Below, piece by piece: positions 17,731-27,327 of a DNA stretch of 64,000 bases (its first letter is position 1; the number at the start of each line of letters is the position of its first letter). The stretch covers positions 51,335-115,334 of the forward strand of contig JALORN010000003.1 of the NCBI GenBank assembly GCA_025458905.1. The letters are read 5' to 3'. Origin of the DNA: Steroidobacteraceae bacterium. GTDB taxonomy: Bacteria > Pseudomonadota > Gammaproteobacteria > Steroidobacterales > Steroidobacteraceae. Below the pieces are notes generated by a model. The model was given only the letters and a program-made list of their open reading frames with translations, searched no databases and had not been told where the DNA came from. The translations under genes and the position numbers were made by a program.

Positions 17731-18927
17731 ATGTTCGAGACGCTACCCCGTGTACCCGACGACCCCATCCTCGGCATCAGCGCCGCCTTCAAGCGCGACA
17801 CCACGCCGCTGAAGGTCGACCTCGGCGTCGGGGTCTACAAGGACGACCAGGGCAACACGCCGGTGCCTGCGGCCGTGCGGCGCGCCGAGGCCGAGATCAT
17901 CGCGGCGCAGAAGACCAAGACCTACCTCACGCCGGTCGGCAACCCGGGCTTCAACGCCCAGGTCGCGGAGCTGGTCGCCGGCACGGACCTCGCCGGCCGC
18001 AAGGGAGACTGGGCGACGGCCCAGGCGCCGGGCGGCAGCGGCGCGCTGCGCCTCGGCGCCGAGCTGCTGCGGCTCTCCAGCCCCGGCTCGAAGATCCACG
18101 TCAGCGACCCGACCTGGGCCAACCACGTCCCGCTGCTCGGCAGCGCGGGCTTCCAGCTCGAGCGCTACCCCTACTACTCCGCGACGCGACATGCAGTCGA
18201 GTTCGAGCGGATGCTGGCGCATCTCGAGGCCTTGCCCGCGTCGGCCGTGGTACTGCTGCACGCCTGCTGCCACAACCCGACGGGACAGGACCTCGGCATG
18301 ACGCAATGGGAAGCGATCGCCGACGTCTGCGCCCGTCGCGGCTTGCTGCCGTTCGTCGACATCGCCTACCAGGGCCTCGGCGACGACCTGGAGCGGGACG
18401 CCGCCTCGATACGGCTCATCGCCCGGCAGGTGCCCGAGATGCTGGTCGCGGTGTCTTGCTCGAAGAACTTCGGGCTGTATCGCGAGCGCACCGGCCTGCT
18501 GATGGTGCTCACCTCCTCCACCGAGCGCGCCGCCATCGCGACCGGTCAGCTGGGTCGCCTCGCGCGCACCATCTGGTCGATGCCGCCGGACCATGGCGCG
18601 GCGCTCGTCGACCGCGTGCTGTCGCAGCCCGAGCTGCGGCGCTCCTGGAGTGACGAGCTCGCGACGATGGCGGCGCGCATCAACGGCCTGCGCCAGCTGC
18701 TCGCCGACGCGCTCGTCGCCCGCACCCATGGCACCGACTTCTCGTGGATCACGCGCCAGCGGGGCATGTTCTCGAGGCTCGACCTCACTCCCGCCATGGT
18801 CGACACGCTGCGCGAACAGCACCACGTCTACTGCGCACCGGACGGCCGCATCAACATCGCCGGCGTCAGTGCCGGCAACGTGGGGCACGTCGCGGCCTCG
18901 GTGGCCGCCGTGCTGGGCTACGCCTGA
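17731..18927 (+). CDS. tyrB: Aromatic/aspartate aminotransferase (class I)
   Basis: PLP-dependent transfer of the amino group from aromatic amino acids or aspartate to 2-oxoglutarate (398 aa, normal length). ATG 17731 (MFETLPRVPDDPILG) follows GACGAGG. Seen: LGVGVYKDDQGNTPV, HACCHNPTGQD, FVDIAYQGLGDDLERD and Lys245 in VAVSCSKNFGLYRERTG as the Schiff-base lysine. The C-terminal FSRLDLTPAMVDTLRE fits the tyrB/aspC group. The next aminotransferase starts 8 bp after its stop, so they form an operon. I cannot separate tyrB from aspC by eye. Confidence 0.88.
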   Translation: MFETLPRVPDDPILGISAAFKRDTTPLKVDLGVGVYKDDQGNTPVPAAVRRAEAEIIAAQKTKTYLTPVGNPGFNAQVAELVAGTDLAGRKGDWATAQAPGGSGALRLGAELLRLSSPGSKIHVSDPTWANHVPLLGSAGFQLERYPYYSATRHAVEFERMLAHLEALPASAVVLLHACCHNPTGQDLGMTQWEAIADVCARRGLLPFVDIAYQGLGDDLERDAASIRLIARQVPEMLVAVSCSKNFGLYRERTGLLMVLTSSTERAAIATGQLGRLARTIWSMPPDHGAALVDRVLSQPELRRSWSDELATMAARINGLRQLLADALVARTHGTDFSWITRQRGMFSRLDLTPAMVDTLREQHHVYCAPDGRINIAGVSAGNVGHVAASVAAVLGYA

Positions 18928-18934
18928 GGTCGGC

Positions 18935-20284
<1,350 letters not shown>

Positions 20285-20346
20285 GGGTCCGCCCGCGACT
20301 GCAGGCGGCGCCGCCCGCGCACGAGCTTCGGAGATGCACCCGCAAA

Positions 20347-20366
20347 CTGTCGTCATGCGACGACAG
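20347..20366. promoter_or_regulatory. Perfect 8-bp inverted repeat upstream of the PA2779-like gene
   Basis: CTGTCGTC and GACGACAG flank a 4-nt spacer, giving a perfect hairpin or a dyad operator. No T-run follows, so a terminator is unlikely. It lies 108 bp upstream of ATG 20475 in a 190-bp intergenic region that otherwise shows nothing I can name. Confidence 0.4.
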
Positions 20367-20474
20367 GTGCCGGATTCGTGCCGTGGCTGCTTGACGCCCG
20401 CGGCCGCTTGTCCGCAAATGCGCACGGTCGCGCCGGATCCCGCTCCGGCCTTGCTCAACATCAGGAGTCCGAGA

Positions 20475-20858
20475 ATGAAACCCACTCCCGTCCGGCGTGT
20501 GCTGGTGTCCCTGTGCGCGGCGCTCGCGCTGGTGCCAGCCTCGCTGCCCTATGCCCAGGCGGAGATCGTCGACACGCCGGCCGTGCTCGCCGCCGCCTCG
20601 CGCGCTGAACGACTCGACAAGGTGCAGGCGACGCTGCAACGCGCCGAGGTGGCTGCGCAGCTGGAGCAGCTCGGCGTGAACCCCGAGTCCGTCGGGCAGC
20701 GCGTGCAGGCCATGACCGATGCCGAACTGCAGGCCTTCGCCGAGCGCCTCGACCAGGCCCCGGCGGGTGGCGACGCGTTCGCGCTGATCGGCGCCGTGTT
20801 CGTGGTCCTGATCATCCTCGAGGTCGTCGGCGTCATCGACATCTTCAAGAAGGTCTGA
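20475..20858 (+). CDS. PA2779-family small exported protein
   Basis: 127 aa. ATG 20475 follows AGGAG. A signal peptide (about 1-29, ending PYAQA) precedes a helical middle part (LEQLGVNPESVGQRVQAMTD). The end holds PAGGD at 96-100 followed by a very hydrophobic stretch (FALIGAVFVVLIILEVVGVI) and the charged tail DIFKKV. From memory, both PAGG and the hydrophobic tail are conserved in the PA2779 family, which is usually next to a PA2778-type cysteine peptidase, as here 12 bp downstream. Function is not established; it may be a substrate or partner of that peptidase. Confidence 0.82.
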   Translation: MKPTPVRRVLVSLCAALALVPASLPYAQAEIVDTPAVLAAASRAERLDKVQATLQRAEVAAQLEQLGVNPESVGQRVQAMTDAELQAFAERLDQAPAGGDAFALIGAVFVVLIILEVVGVIDIFKKV

Positions 20859-20870
20859 TCCGGGGCACGG

Positions 20871-21884
20871 ATGCCAGCGGCGCGTCGTGGCGCCGCGATC
20901 CGCCGGATCGCGGCATCGCTGTTCCTGCTCCAGGCGCTGGCCGCCTGCGGCAGCCTGCCGCGTGGCGCGCTCGCCGGCGACCCGACGCCGGCCGATCGCG
21001 TGACCGTCACGGCCGGCCCGCTGGAGTCGGTCCCCTTCCATCCCCAGCTCGTGCACCACTGCGGCCCGGCCGCGCTGGCCACGATCCTGGCGGCCTCGGG
21101 CGTCGATGCAGACCCGCTGCTCCTCGCCGAACGCGTTTACGTGCCGGCGCGGCGCGGCAGTTTCCAGGTCGAGCTGGTCGCCGCGACGCGTAGCGCCGGG
21201 CGCATCCCGTGGCTGGTCGACGGCGCGCTGGAAGCGGTGGCGGCCGAGGTCGCAGCCGGTCGCCCCGTGCTCGTGCTGCAGAACCTCGGCCTGCCGGCGG
21301 CGCCGCGCTGGCACTACGCGGTCGTGGTCGGGATCGACGCCGACACGGTGACCCTGCGCTCGGGGAGCAGCGCGCGGCTGCGAACCTCGTCACGCAGCTT
21401 CCTGCGCAGCTGGAACTGGGCGGGGCGCTGGGGACTGGTGGCGCTTCGACCCGGCGAGTGGCCGGCACGTCCCGAGCCGCGGCGCTGGCTCGCGACGATG
21501 TCGGACCTCGAGCTCGTCGGCGCGTCGCAGCTCGCCACCGCGGGCCTCGAGGCCGCGACGGCACGCTGGCCCGGGGAGTCGCTCGCGTGGTTCGCACTCG
21601 GCAACGCACGCTATCGTGCCGGGCGCCGCGCGGACGCCCTCGCCGCCTGGCACCGCGCGACCCGCCTCGATCCGGGCTTCGCCGCCGGCTGGAACAATCT
21701 CGCGCAGGTGCAGGTCGATCTCGGCTGCGCGACCGAGGCACGGACGAGCCTCGCGCGTGGGCTCGCCGTCGCTCGCGACCCGGCGGAGCGGCGCGCACTG
21801 GAGGCCACCGCGCACGGCGTCGCGGACGTTCAGCCCGCGAGCAGCACCGCCTCGGCGTGCTCGAGCGCCTCGGGCAGCCCGTAG
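20871..21884 (+). CDS. PA2778-family C39-like cysteine peptidase lipoprotein with TPR
   Basis: 337 aa. A lipobox LQALAACGS (Cys26) predicts a lipoprotein outside the inner membrane. The C39-like domain (about 50-190) shows FHPQLVHHCGPAALATIL with Gln59 and Cys64, and RWHYAVVVGID with His148. TPR-like helices follow (about 225-310: AWFALGNARYRAGRRADALA, GWNNLAQVQVDLG). ATG 20871 lies 12 bp after the PA2779-like gene, so they are co-transcribed. The last 55 bp overlap the convergent antiporter gene. C39 peptidases normally cut after Gly-Gly, and the neighbour carries such a site. Confidence 0.85.
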   Translation: MPAARRGAAIRRIAASLFLLQALAACGSLPRGALAGDPTPADRVTVTAGPLESVPFHPQLVHHCGPAALATILAASGVDADPLLLAERVYVPARRGSFQVELVAATRSAGRIPWLVDGALEAVAAEVAAGRPVLVLQNLGLPAAPRWHYAVVVGIDADTVTLRSGSSARLRTSSRSFLRSWNWAGRWGLVALRPGEWPARPEPRRWLATMSDLELVGASQLATAGLEAATARWPGESLAWFALGNARYRAGRRADALAAWHRATRLDPGFAAGWNNLAQVQVDLGCATEARTSLARGLAVARDPAERRALEATAHGVADVQPASSTASACSSASGSP

Positions 21885-23812
21885 AGCACGACGACGTCGC
21901 CTTCGCGCAGTCGCATCTGCGGCGAAGGCTCGCGGCCCAGGATGCCCTGGCGACGCACCCCGGTGAACGCCACTTCTGCGCCGCGCGCCCGCACCTCGCC
22001 GATCGACCGCCCGACGGCCCATGCGCCCGGGGGCACGACCACGGACTTGAGTTCCTCGCGATAGGCATGCGTCTCGTCGATCGGCAGCGCGTCTTCGCGG
22101 CGGAAAAGGCTGCGCAGGGTGGAGTAGCGGTTGCTGCGTATCGCGCCGACGGTGCGGACCACCCGCGACACCGGCACGTTGAGCAGCATCAGGGTGTGGG
22201 AGACCAGCATCAGGCTCGCCTCGAAGGTCTCCGGCACGACCTCGGTCGCGCCCGCCTCGGTCAGTTCCTTGAGGCCCGTGTCGTCCTGGGTCCGCACCAG
22301 GATCGGCACGTCCGGGCGCAGCAGCCGCACGGAGCGGATGATCCCGACCGAGGTGGCCGGGCTGGCGAAGGTGACCACCACGGCGCTGGCGTTCTCCACG
22401 CCCACCTGCCGCAGCAGTTCGTCGTCGGACGAGTCGCCGTAGACGACCGGATCGCCGGCCTGCCGGGCATTGCGCACCCGCGCCGGGTCGAGGTCCATCG
22501 CGATGTATTCGAAACCCTGCGACTCGAGCACCCGCGCCACGTTCTGGCCCACGCGGCCGAACCCGCACAGGATCACGTGCTCGCGGCGGGCCACGTCCGC
22601 GGTGGGGTCCGACTCCGGTGGCGCCGCTGCGGCCCGCGGCCCGCGCTCGCGCAGCACCAGCCGCGCGAGCTGCCGGTTGTTGCGCAGCAGGAACGGGCTG
22701 GTGACCATCGACAGCACGATCGCGACGAACAGGGGCTGGACCAGCTCCGAGACCGGCGGCGCTGCGTCACGCAGCAGGATGGTCAGCAAGGCGATGCCGA
22801 ACTCGCCGCCGATCGAGAGCACGACGGCGGAGCGCACCGCCTTGAACCAGGGCAGGCCGTAGGCACGGACGATCGTCGCGACCAGCAGCGCCTTGAGCAC
22901 CGTCAGTGCCAGCCAGAAGGCCGCGATCAGCGCGAACTCGCGCCACAGCATGCCGAGGTCCAGCAACATGCCGACGGTGATGAAGAACAGCCCGAGCAGG
23001 ATGTCCCGGAACGGCTTGATCACCGCCTCGACCTGGTGGCGGTACTCCGTCTCGGCCAGCATCACCCCGGCGAGGAAGCCGCCTGCCGCCATCGACACGC
23101 CGGCCGCATGGGAGGTCCAGGCCGAGCCGAGCGCGACGAACAGCACCGCGAGCGTGAACAGCTCGCGCACCCGGCTGTGCGCGATCTCGTAGAGCAGCGG
23201 CCGCAGCAGGTAGCGACCCGCGAGCACGACGACCCCGACCGCGAGGACGCCCAACCCCAGCGTCGAGGCGAGTCGCTCCAGCGTGAAGGCCTCGCCGCGC
23301 ACCGACAGCACGCCGACCAGCACCAGGAAGGGCACGACCGCGAGGTCCTGGAACAGCAGCACGCTGAAGGCGATCCGGCCGTGCGTGCGGTTCAGCTCCG
23401 ACATCTCGGTCAGCTGCTGCAGGATGATCGCGGTGGAGCTCATCGACACCGCGCCGCCGATGACCACGGCCTGCGGCCAGGCGACCCCGGCCGCGTGTGC
23501 AATCGCGGCCACGAGGCTGGTGGTCAGCACGACCTGGGCGGTGCCGAGGCCGAAGACCTCGCGACGCATCGCGACCATCCGCGGCCAGGAGAACTCCAGG
23601 CCGAGCGTGAACAGCAGGAACACCACGCCGAGCTCCGCCAGCAGCCGGGTGGTGGCGGACTCGTCGATCAGGCCGAACGCGAACGGGCCCAGCGCCGTGC
23701 CTACTGCGAGGTAGCCGAGGATCGCGGGCAGCCCGAGGCGCCGCGCCAGCGCCACGACCAGCAGCGCTGCCGCGAGCAGCAGCAGGACCTGCGTCAGCGG
23801 ATCTTCGACCAT
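21830..23812 (-). CDS. Kef/CPA2-type monovalent cation:proton antiporter with RCK domains
   Basis: 660 aa inner-membrane antiporter. About 12 helices (1-400) with LGYLAVGTALGPFAFGLID, LGVVFLLFTLGLEFS, GGAVSMSSTAIILQQL and VLLFQDLAVVPFLVLV. Then comes an RCK-N Rossmann domain (VILCGFGRVGQNVARVLESQ, YIAMDLD) and an RCK-C domain (GRSIGEVRARGAEVAFTGVR) for nucleotide control. ATG 23812 lies 8 nt after a TACCTT element. It resembles KefB/KefC or YbaL; ion specificity (K+ or Na+) cannot be told. Its 3' end overlaps the peptidase gene by 55 bp. Confidence 0.92.
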   Translation of the reverse strand: MVEDPLTQVLLLLAAALLVVALARRLGLPAILGYLAVGTALGPFAFGLIDESATTRLLAELGVVFLLFTLGLEFSWPRMVAMRREVFGLGTAQVVLTTSLVAAIAHAAGVAWPQAVVIGGAVSMSSTAIILQQLTEMSELNRTHGRIAFSVLLFQDLAVVPFLVLVGVLSVRGEAFTLERLASTLGLGVLAVGVVVLAGRYLLRPLLYEIAHSRVRELFTLAVLFVALGSAWTSHAAGVSMAAGGFLAGVMLAETEYRHQVEAVIKPFRDILLGLFFITVGMLLDLGMLWREFALIAAFWLALTVLKALLVATIVRAYGLPWFKAVRSAVVLSIGGEFGIALLTILLRDAAPPVSELVQPLFVAIVLSMVTSPFLLRNNRQLARLVLRERGPRAAAAPPESDPTADVARREHVILCGFGRVGQNVARVLESQGFEYIAMDLDPARVRNARQAGDPVVYGDSSDDELLRQVGVENASAVVVTFASPATSVGIIRSVRLLRPDVPILVRTQDDTGLKELTEAGATEVVPETFEASLMLVSHTLMLLNVPVSRVVRTVGAIRSNRYSTLRSLFRREDALPIDETHAYREELKSVVVPPGAWAVGRSIGEVRARGAEVAFTGVRRQGILGREPSPQMRLREGDVVVLYGLPEALEHAEAVLLAG

Positions 23813-23820
23813 GTGGAACG

Positions 23821-23826
23821 AAGGTA
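23821..23826 (-). promoter_or_regulatory. -10 element of a likely leaderless transcript (antiporter gene)
   Basis: On the minus strand TACCTT stands 8 nt before ATG 23812, with TTGCGC 18 bp further upstream. No Shine-Dalgarno lies between. Confidence 0.4.
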
Positions 23827-23893
23827 TTGCGCGGCGCGCCCGGTGCGCAAGGGCGTCGGGCAGGGCCTGCCGCACCGGGCGGCGCCGTCACGT

Positions 23894-23907
23894 CGGGGTC
23901 GACCCCG
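23894..23907. other. 14-bp perfect palindrome between operon end and antiporter
   Basis: CGGGGTCGACCCCG lies 24 bp past the stop of the AgmX-type gene, in the 118-bp gap to the antiporter. It could be a GC-rich terminator stem or an operator; no T-run follows. Confidence 0.35.
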
Positions 23908-23930
23908 GGCGGGCGGGCCCGGGGGACCGG

Positions 23931-24848
23931 TCAGGCAGGGAAGAAGTCGATCGGCTTGGTCGCGGTGATCGGTTCGACGTCCTTCGATTCGAAGCGGAAC
24001 AGCTTGACGCGCGCGACGATCTTGCGCTCGAGCTCGGGGTCGTTGAGCTCGCTCGACACCACGCGCGCCATCGTCACCTCGCCGGCAGCGGAGATCGTGA
24101 TCTCGAGCACCAGCTTGCCCTGGATCTCGGGGTTGTCCCGCTGCGCGCGCGTGTAGAGCGCGTACAGAGCGCCCTTGTTGCGATCGAAGACCGTCTCGAT
24201 CTCCTCGCGGCTGCGCGACGCCTTGCCGCTGGAACCGCTGCGCTTGACGTCGCCACGCCCCTTGCCGGAGACACTCGCCGGGGCCGCGACCGTCGCGGTC
24301 GTGTGGGTGCCGATCGCGCCGGCGCCGCCGCCGTAGCCGCGGCTCAGGTTCGCGGTGTTGATGCCGCTGCTGGCAGCACCGACCTTCGAGGTGATGAGGT
24401 TGCGCTCCGAGCGCACGTTCTCGGCGACGGTGTCGAGGTCCGTCTTGGCGAGTTCCTTCGGGTCGATGCTCTGGCGCAGCTCGGCGAGCTGGTCCTGCAT
24501 GGCGAGCAGGCCGACCTGCCGGACCCGCTCCTTGACCTCTGTCGGCTTGGCGTCGGGCTTCACCGGCGCGGGCCGGGGTTCCGTCAGCTCCTGCGGCTTC
24601 GGCGGCGGGGGTGGCGGGGGCGGTGGTGGCGGCGGCAGCGGCTTCTCCACGATCAGCTGCACCACGCGCTCGGGCAGGTCCTGCACGGTGCGCCTGGCCG
24701 GCTCGGTGCGCGGCAGCAGCGGGATGATCAGGCCGACCACCACGAAGACGATGAGCAGCACGCGCAGCAGCTTGCGGAAGCGGCTCTCGTCCGCGGGATC
24801 CCACGGGAGTTCGTAGCGACGGAAGTAGGGGGCGATGGCGATCTGCAT
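23931..24848 (-). CDS. AgmX/PglI-type TonB-like energy transducer
   Basis: 305 aa. One membrane helix near the N-terminus (about 28-46, LLRVLLIVFVVVGLIIPLL), an uninterrupted run of 12 Pro at 72-83, a Gly/Ala-rich middle, and a C-terminal domain (about 212-305) of the AgmX/PglI kind (FDRNKGALYALYTRAQRDNP, EITISAAGEVTMARVVSSEL, VKLFRF). This layout parallels TonB: an anchor, a stiff periplasmic spacer, and a partner-binding end. ATG 24848 follows GGAG. As the last gene of the ExbB-ExbD-ExbD operon it should carry proton-motive energy to an outer-membrane or periplasmic partner. Confidence 0.85.
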   Translation of the reverse strand: MQIAIAPYFRRYELPWDPADESRFRKLLRVLLIVFVVVGLIIPLLPRTEPARRTVQDLPERVVQLIVEKPLPPPPPPPPPPPPKPQELTEPRPAPVKPDAKPTEVKERVRQVGLLAMQDQLAELRQSIDPKELAKTDLDTVAENVRSERNLITSKVGAASSGINTANLSRGYGGGAGAIGTHTTATVAAPASVSGKGRGDVKRSGSSGKASRSREEIETVFDRNKGALYALYTRAQRDNPEIQGKLVLEITISAAGEVTMARVVSSELNDPELERKIVARVKLFRFESKDVEPITATKPIDFFPA

Positions 24849-24869
24849 GGGTCGCTCCGGCGGCCGCGC

Positions 24870-25373
24870 TCAGCCGGCTCCCGGGGTGCCGCCCTCACGC
24901 TCGATCACCGCGAGCGAGACCTTGCCGTAGTCGGCATCGGTGCAGGTCGCCATGATCCGCTTGAGCACGCGGAAGGGTACGGTCTTGTCGCCCATGATCG
25001 TCACTTCGCGCTCGACGATGTCCTCGCGAGCCGCCTCGACGAGGATGCGGTCCGCCTGCTCGCGCAGCGCTGCCCGCAACGGTTCGATCACCGGGGCGTC
25101 GGAACCCATCACCTCGTCGACGCGGGCGATCGGCCGGCCGTTCACGTACATCGTGTCCCGGGTCACCATCACCACCACCGTCGGCCGCGGCTTGGTCTCC
25201 GCGACGGACAGCGGGATGGAGATGTTCTTGGTGTTGGGCAGGATCTCGGTATCCGAGGTGTGCACCAGCAGGAACACCACCAGGATCGTCATCATGTCGA
25301 TGAACGGCACCAGCACCATGTGGTTTCCGCCATGGGCCGCCTTGACGTGGCGGCGACCGCGCAGCGACCTCAC
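24870..25373 (-). CDS. exbD: ExbD/TolR-type biopolymer transport protein (second copy)
   Basis: 167 aa. The GTG start at 25373 overlaps the stop of the first ExbD gene as GTGA, so translation is coupled. One helix with the essential acidic residue in MVLVPFIDMMTILVVFLLV (Asp26), then a periplasmic domain (VAETKPRPTVVVMVTRDTMY, VTIMGDKTVPFRVLKRIMAT). With ExbB it forms a proton channel whose movement drives the TonB-like partner. Two different ExbD proteins in one operon is a feature of TonB-ExbB-ExbD2 systems, including gliding-type machines. Confidence 0.88.
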   Translation of the reverse strand: MRSLRGRRHVKAAHGGNHMVLVPFIDMMTILVVFLLVHTSDTEILPNTKNISIPLSVAETKPRPTVVVMVTRDTMYVNGRPIARVDEVMGSDAPVIEPLRAALREQADRILVEAAREDIVEREVTIMGDKTVPFRVLKRIMATCTDADYGKVSLAVIEREGGTPGAG

Positions 25374-25930
25374 TTGGCACCCGCGGCGGCCGGTACCGCG
25401 AGGGAGCCGGCGAGCGCATCGCCGACGAGCGGCGCCTCGCCCACCGAGATGTCGGGGAAAAGCTCGGCCTTGCGATAGGTGCCGTCGTCGACCACCCAGA
25501 CGCGAACCGTGTCCATCACCTGCACCAGGGTGTCGTACGGGATGTCGGGCGCCAGCAGCACGTTCGAGTCGAGCTTTTCCGGGAACTTGGCCTTCACGGC
25601 CTTGAGGTAGTCGGACAGGCCCGCGAGGTCGTAGCCGGTGGGCAGGTTGGGCAGCGACTTCAGGATGCCCGTGCGACGGTCGGCGACCTCGATGCGATCC
25701 TGCCGCACGATCACCTCGAGTTGCAGCCCCTCGGGCAGGTCCGGCACCGAGGCATTGGGCGCCGGCAGGTTGAGCTCGAGGATCGTGGTCTTCGAGAACA
25801 CCGCGGTGAAGATCAGGAAGAACACGAGGATCACCATCATGTCGATCATCGGCACGATGTTGAGGTCGTTGCGGCCGCGATAGCGCGCGTGGTTGCGCAA
25901 CGCGCGCCTCGCGAGCTTGGAGTGGGCCAT
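25370..25930 (-). CDS. exbD: ExbD/TolR-type biopolymer transport protein (first copy)
   Basis: 186 aa. ATG 25930 (MAHSKLARRALRNHARYR). Membrane helix with the protonatable Asp30 in LNIVPMIDMMVILVFFLIF, followed by a periplasmic domain (LPEGLQLEVIVRQDRIEVAD, LLAPDIPYDTLVQVMDTVR) and an Ala-rich tail. It is 21 bp after ExbB and overlaps the second ExbD by 4 bp. The two ExbD proteins are unlike in sequence beyond the helix, so they probably form a mixed dimer rather than being redundant copies. Confidence 0.9.
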   Translation of the reverse strand: MAHSKLARRALRNHARYRGRNDLNIVPMIDMMVILVFFLIFTAVFSKTTILELNLPAPNASVPDLPEGLQLEVIVRQDRIEVADRRTGILKSLPNLPTGYDLAGLSDYLKAVKAKFPEKLDSNVLLAPDIPYDTLVQVMDTVRVWVVDDGTYRKAELFPDISVGEAPLVGDALAGSLAVPAAAGAK

Positions 25931-25951
25931 GGCGGCGCCGCCTCGGGGGCG

Positions 25952-26668
25952 TCAGGCCGGGCTGCGGGCAGGTGCACCCGGGGGCGCCGCGCGCGGCGGG
26001 GCCTGCGGCGCCGCCGCGGCGGCGGGCGCGGCCTCGACCTGGCGTTCCGTGATCGCGTTGAGGAACTTGACCACCGCAATCTCCAGGCTGTCGATCAGCG
26101 ACGTGGTCTTGGTCTCGAGGATCATGTGCGTGAACAGCAGCGTGATCGCGACGAACAGACCCGAGGCGGTGTTGTTCATCGCGACCGAGATCGCCGCGGA
26201 CAGCAGGTTCGCCTTCTCCGCGGGGTTCGCGGTGGCGACCGCCGAGAACGCGGCGATCAGGCCGATGATCGTGCCGAGCAGGCCGACGAGCATGCCGATG
26301 TTGGCGAGCGACGAGAGGTAATGCGTGCGCTTCTCGAGGCGCGGCACGATCTCGAGCAGGCTCTCTTCCATCGCCTTCTCGATGTCCTCGCGGCGGCGCG
26401 CATGCTGGATGCGGGCGATGCCGTACTTCAGCACGGTCGCCACCTGCGCGTCGGAGCCCTGGGCCACCTGCAGCGCCTGGCGGAAGTTGCCCTGCTGGAT
26501 CAGCGGGGTGATCTCGTCCCAGAGGGCGCGGTTCTTGGAGGTCTCGCGCGACAGGTAGATCCAGCGCTCGACCGAGATCGCGACGCCGACCACCAGGATC
26601 AGCGCCAGCGGGTACAGGAAGAATCCGCCATCGCGGAAGAAATTGACGGCGAGGTTGAAGAATTCCAC
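25952..26668 (-). CDS. exbB: ExbB/TolQ/MotA-family proton channel
   Basis: 238 aa inner-membrane protein with three helices: one near residue 15-35 (FFLYPLALILVVGVAISVE) and a C-terminal pair (LANIGMLVGLLGTIIGLIAA and NTASGLFVAITLLFTHMIL). Between them is a cytoplasmic domain. GTG 26668 follows GAGGAG. The end is an Ala/Pro-rich tail of about 25 residues not usual for ExbB. It works with the two ExbD proteins downstream. A 98-bp gap separates it from the upstream 186-aa gene and could hold an internal promoter. Confidence 0.92.
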   Translation of the reverse strand: MEFFNLAVNFFRDGGFFLYPLALILVVGVAISVERWIYLSRETSKNRALWDEITPLIQQGNFRQALQVAQGSDAQVATVLKYGIARIQHARRREDIEKAMEESLLEIVPRLEKRTHYLSSLANIGMLVGLLGTIIGLIAAFSAVATANPAEKANLLSAAISVAMNNTASGLFVAITLLFTHMILETKTTSLIDSLEIAVVKFLNAITERQVEAAPAAAAAPQAPPRAAPPGAPARSPA

Positions 26669-26766
26669 GGAAGGTCACTCCTCTGGCGGGACAGGGGGCA
26701 AGCGGGCGCCCTGCCGGGAAAGCAAGCGTTTCAAGCATGCCCTCGAAGGGGGCGAAAAACCAAGAC

Positions 26767-27327
26767 TCATTTCTCAGGACCATCCGCGGCGGGCGGGCCG
26801 CCGTCGGCACCGGGCGACTGTGCCTGCAGCGCGTCGAAGTAGCGGTTCTCGCGGCGGAAGACGTCGCGATCGACCGGACGGGTGAGCTCGTAGAGCAGGC
26901 TGTTCACCGGCCTGCCCTCCAGGTCACCGGCCGCGGGGGCGCGCCAGGGCACGATGTACAGCACGCGGGGCAGCTCGCGGTTGCCCGTGATCTGCGACGA
27001 CTCGAGATCGACGCGGTCCATCGCCCGCGTGGCGCGTCGCGCAGTCGACTGATCGCGCACCGCGGCGGCACGTGTCGGCGCCGGATCGCCCGGCGCGGTC
27101 GCGGCGGCGCGCGTCGGCGCAGCCGTAGGCGTCGGCGCATCGCGTCGGGCGGCCGGCGCGCGCGCCGAGGTTTCGACGGCCGGCTCGGGGTCGCGCGACG
27201 GCGCCGCGCCCGCCGCGGGCACCGGGGCCGCAGGCTGCGGCGACTGTGCCAGGGCCACGGGGCCAGCCAGGGCGGCTGCGAGCAGCGCCGAGCAACCGTA
27301 GTGGCAAACCGAGGGCGGCTTCTTCAT
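26767..27327 (-). CDS. Ala/Pro-rich exported protein of the ExbBD-TPR operon
   Basis: 186 aa; no named family recognised. A signal peptide (MKKPPSVCHYGCSALLAAAL onward, ending near VALAQ) is followed by a low-complexity Ala/Pro/Arg region (about 35-110). A compact C-terminal part (about 112-175: VDLESSQITGNRELPRVLY, IVPWRAP, NSLLYELTRPVDRDVFRREN) looks folded. Its ATG overlaps the stop of the large TPR gene (ATGA, 27324-27327), tying its amount to that protein. It should sit in the periplasm, probably as a structural partner of the TPR proteins. Confidence 0.75.
   Translation of the reverse strand: MKKPPSVCHYGCSALLAAALAGPVALAQSPQPAAPVPAAGAAPSRDPEPAVETSARAPAARRDAPTPTAAPTRAAATAPGDPAPTRAAAVRDQSTARRATRAMDRVDLESSQITGNRELPRVLYIVPWRAPAAGDLEGRPVNSLLYELTRPVDRDVFRRENRYFDALQAQSPGADGGPPAADGPEK

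Noticed and set aside
20347..20366. Possible LexA (SOS) box
   Set aside because: LexA boxes are CTGT-N8-ACAG; here the two halves are separated by 12 bases, so the spacing is wrong.
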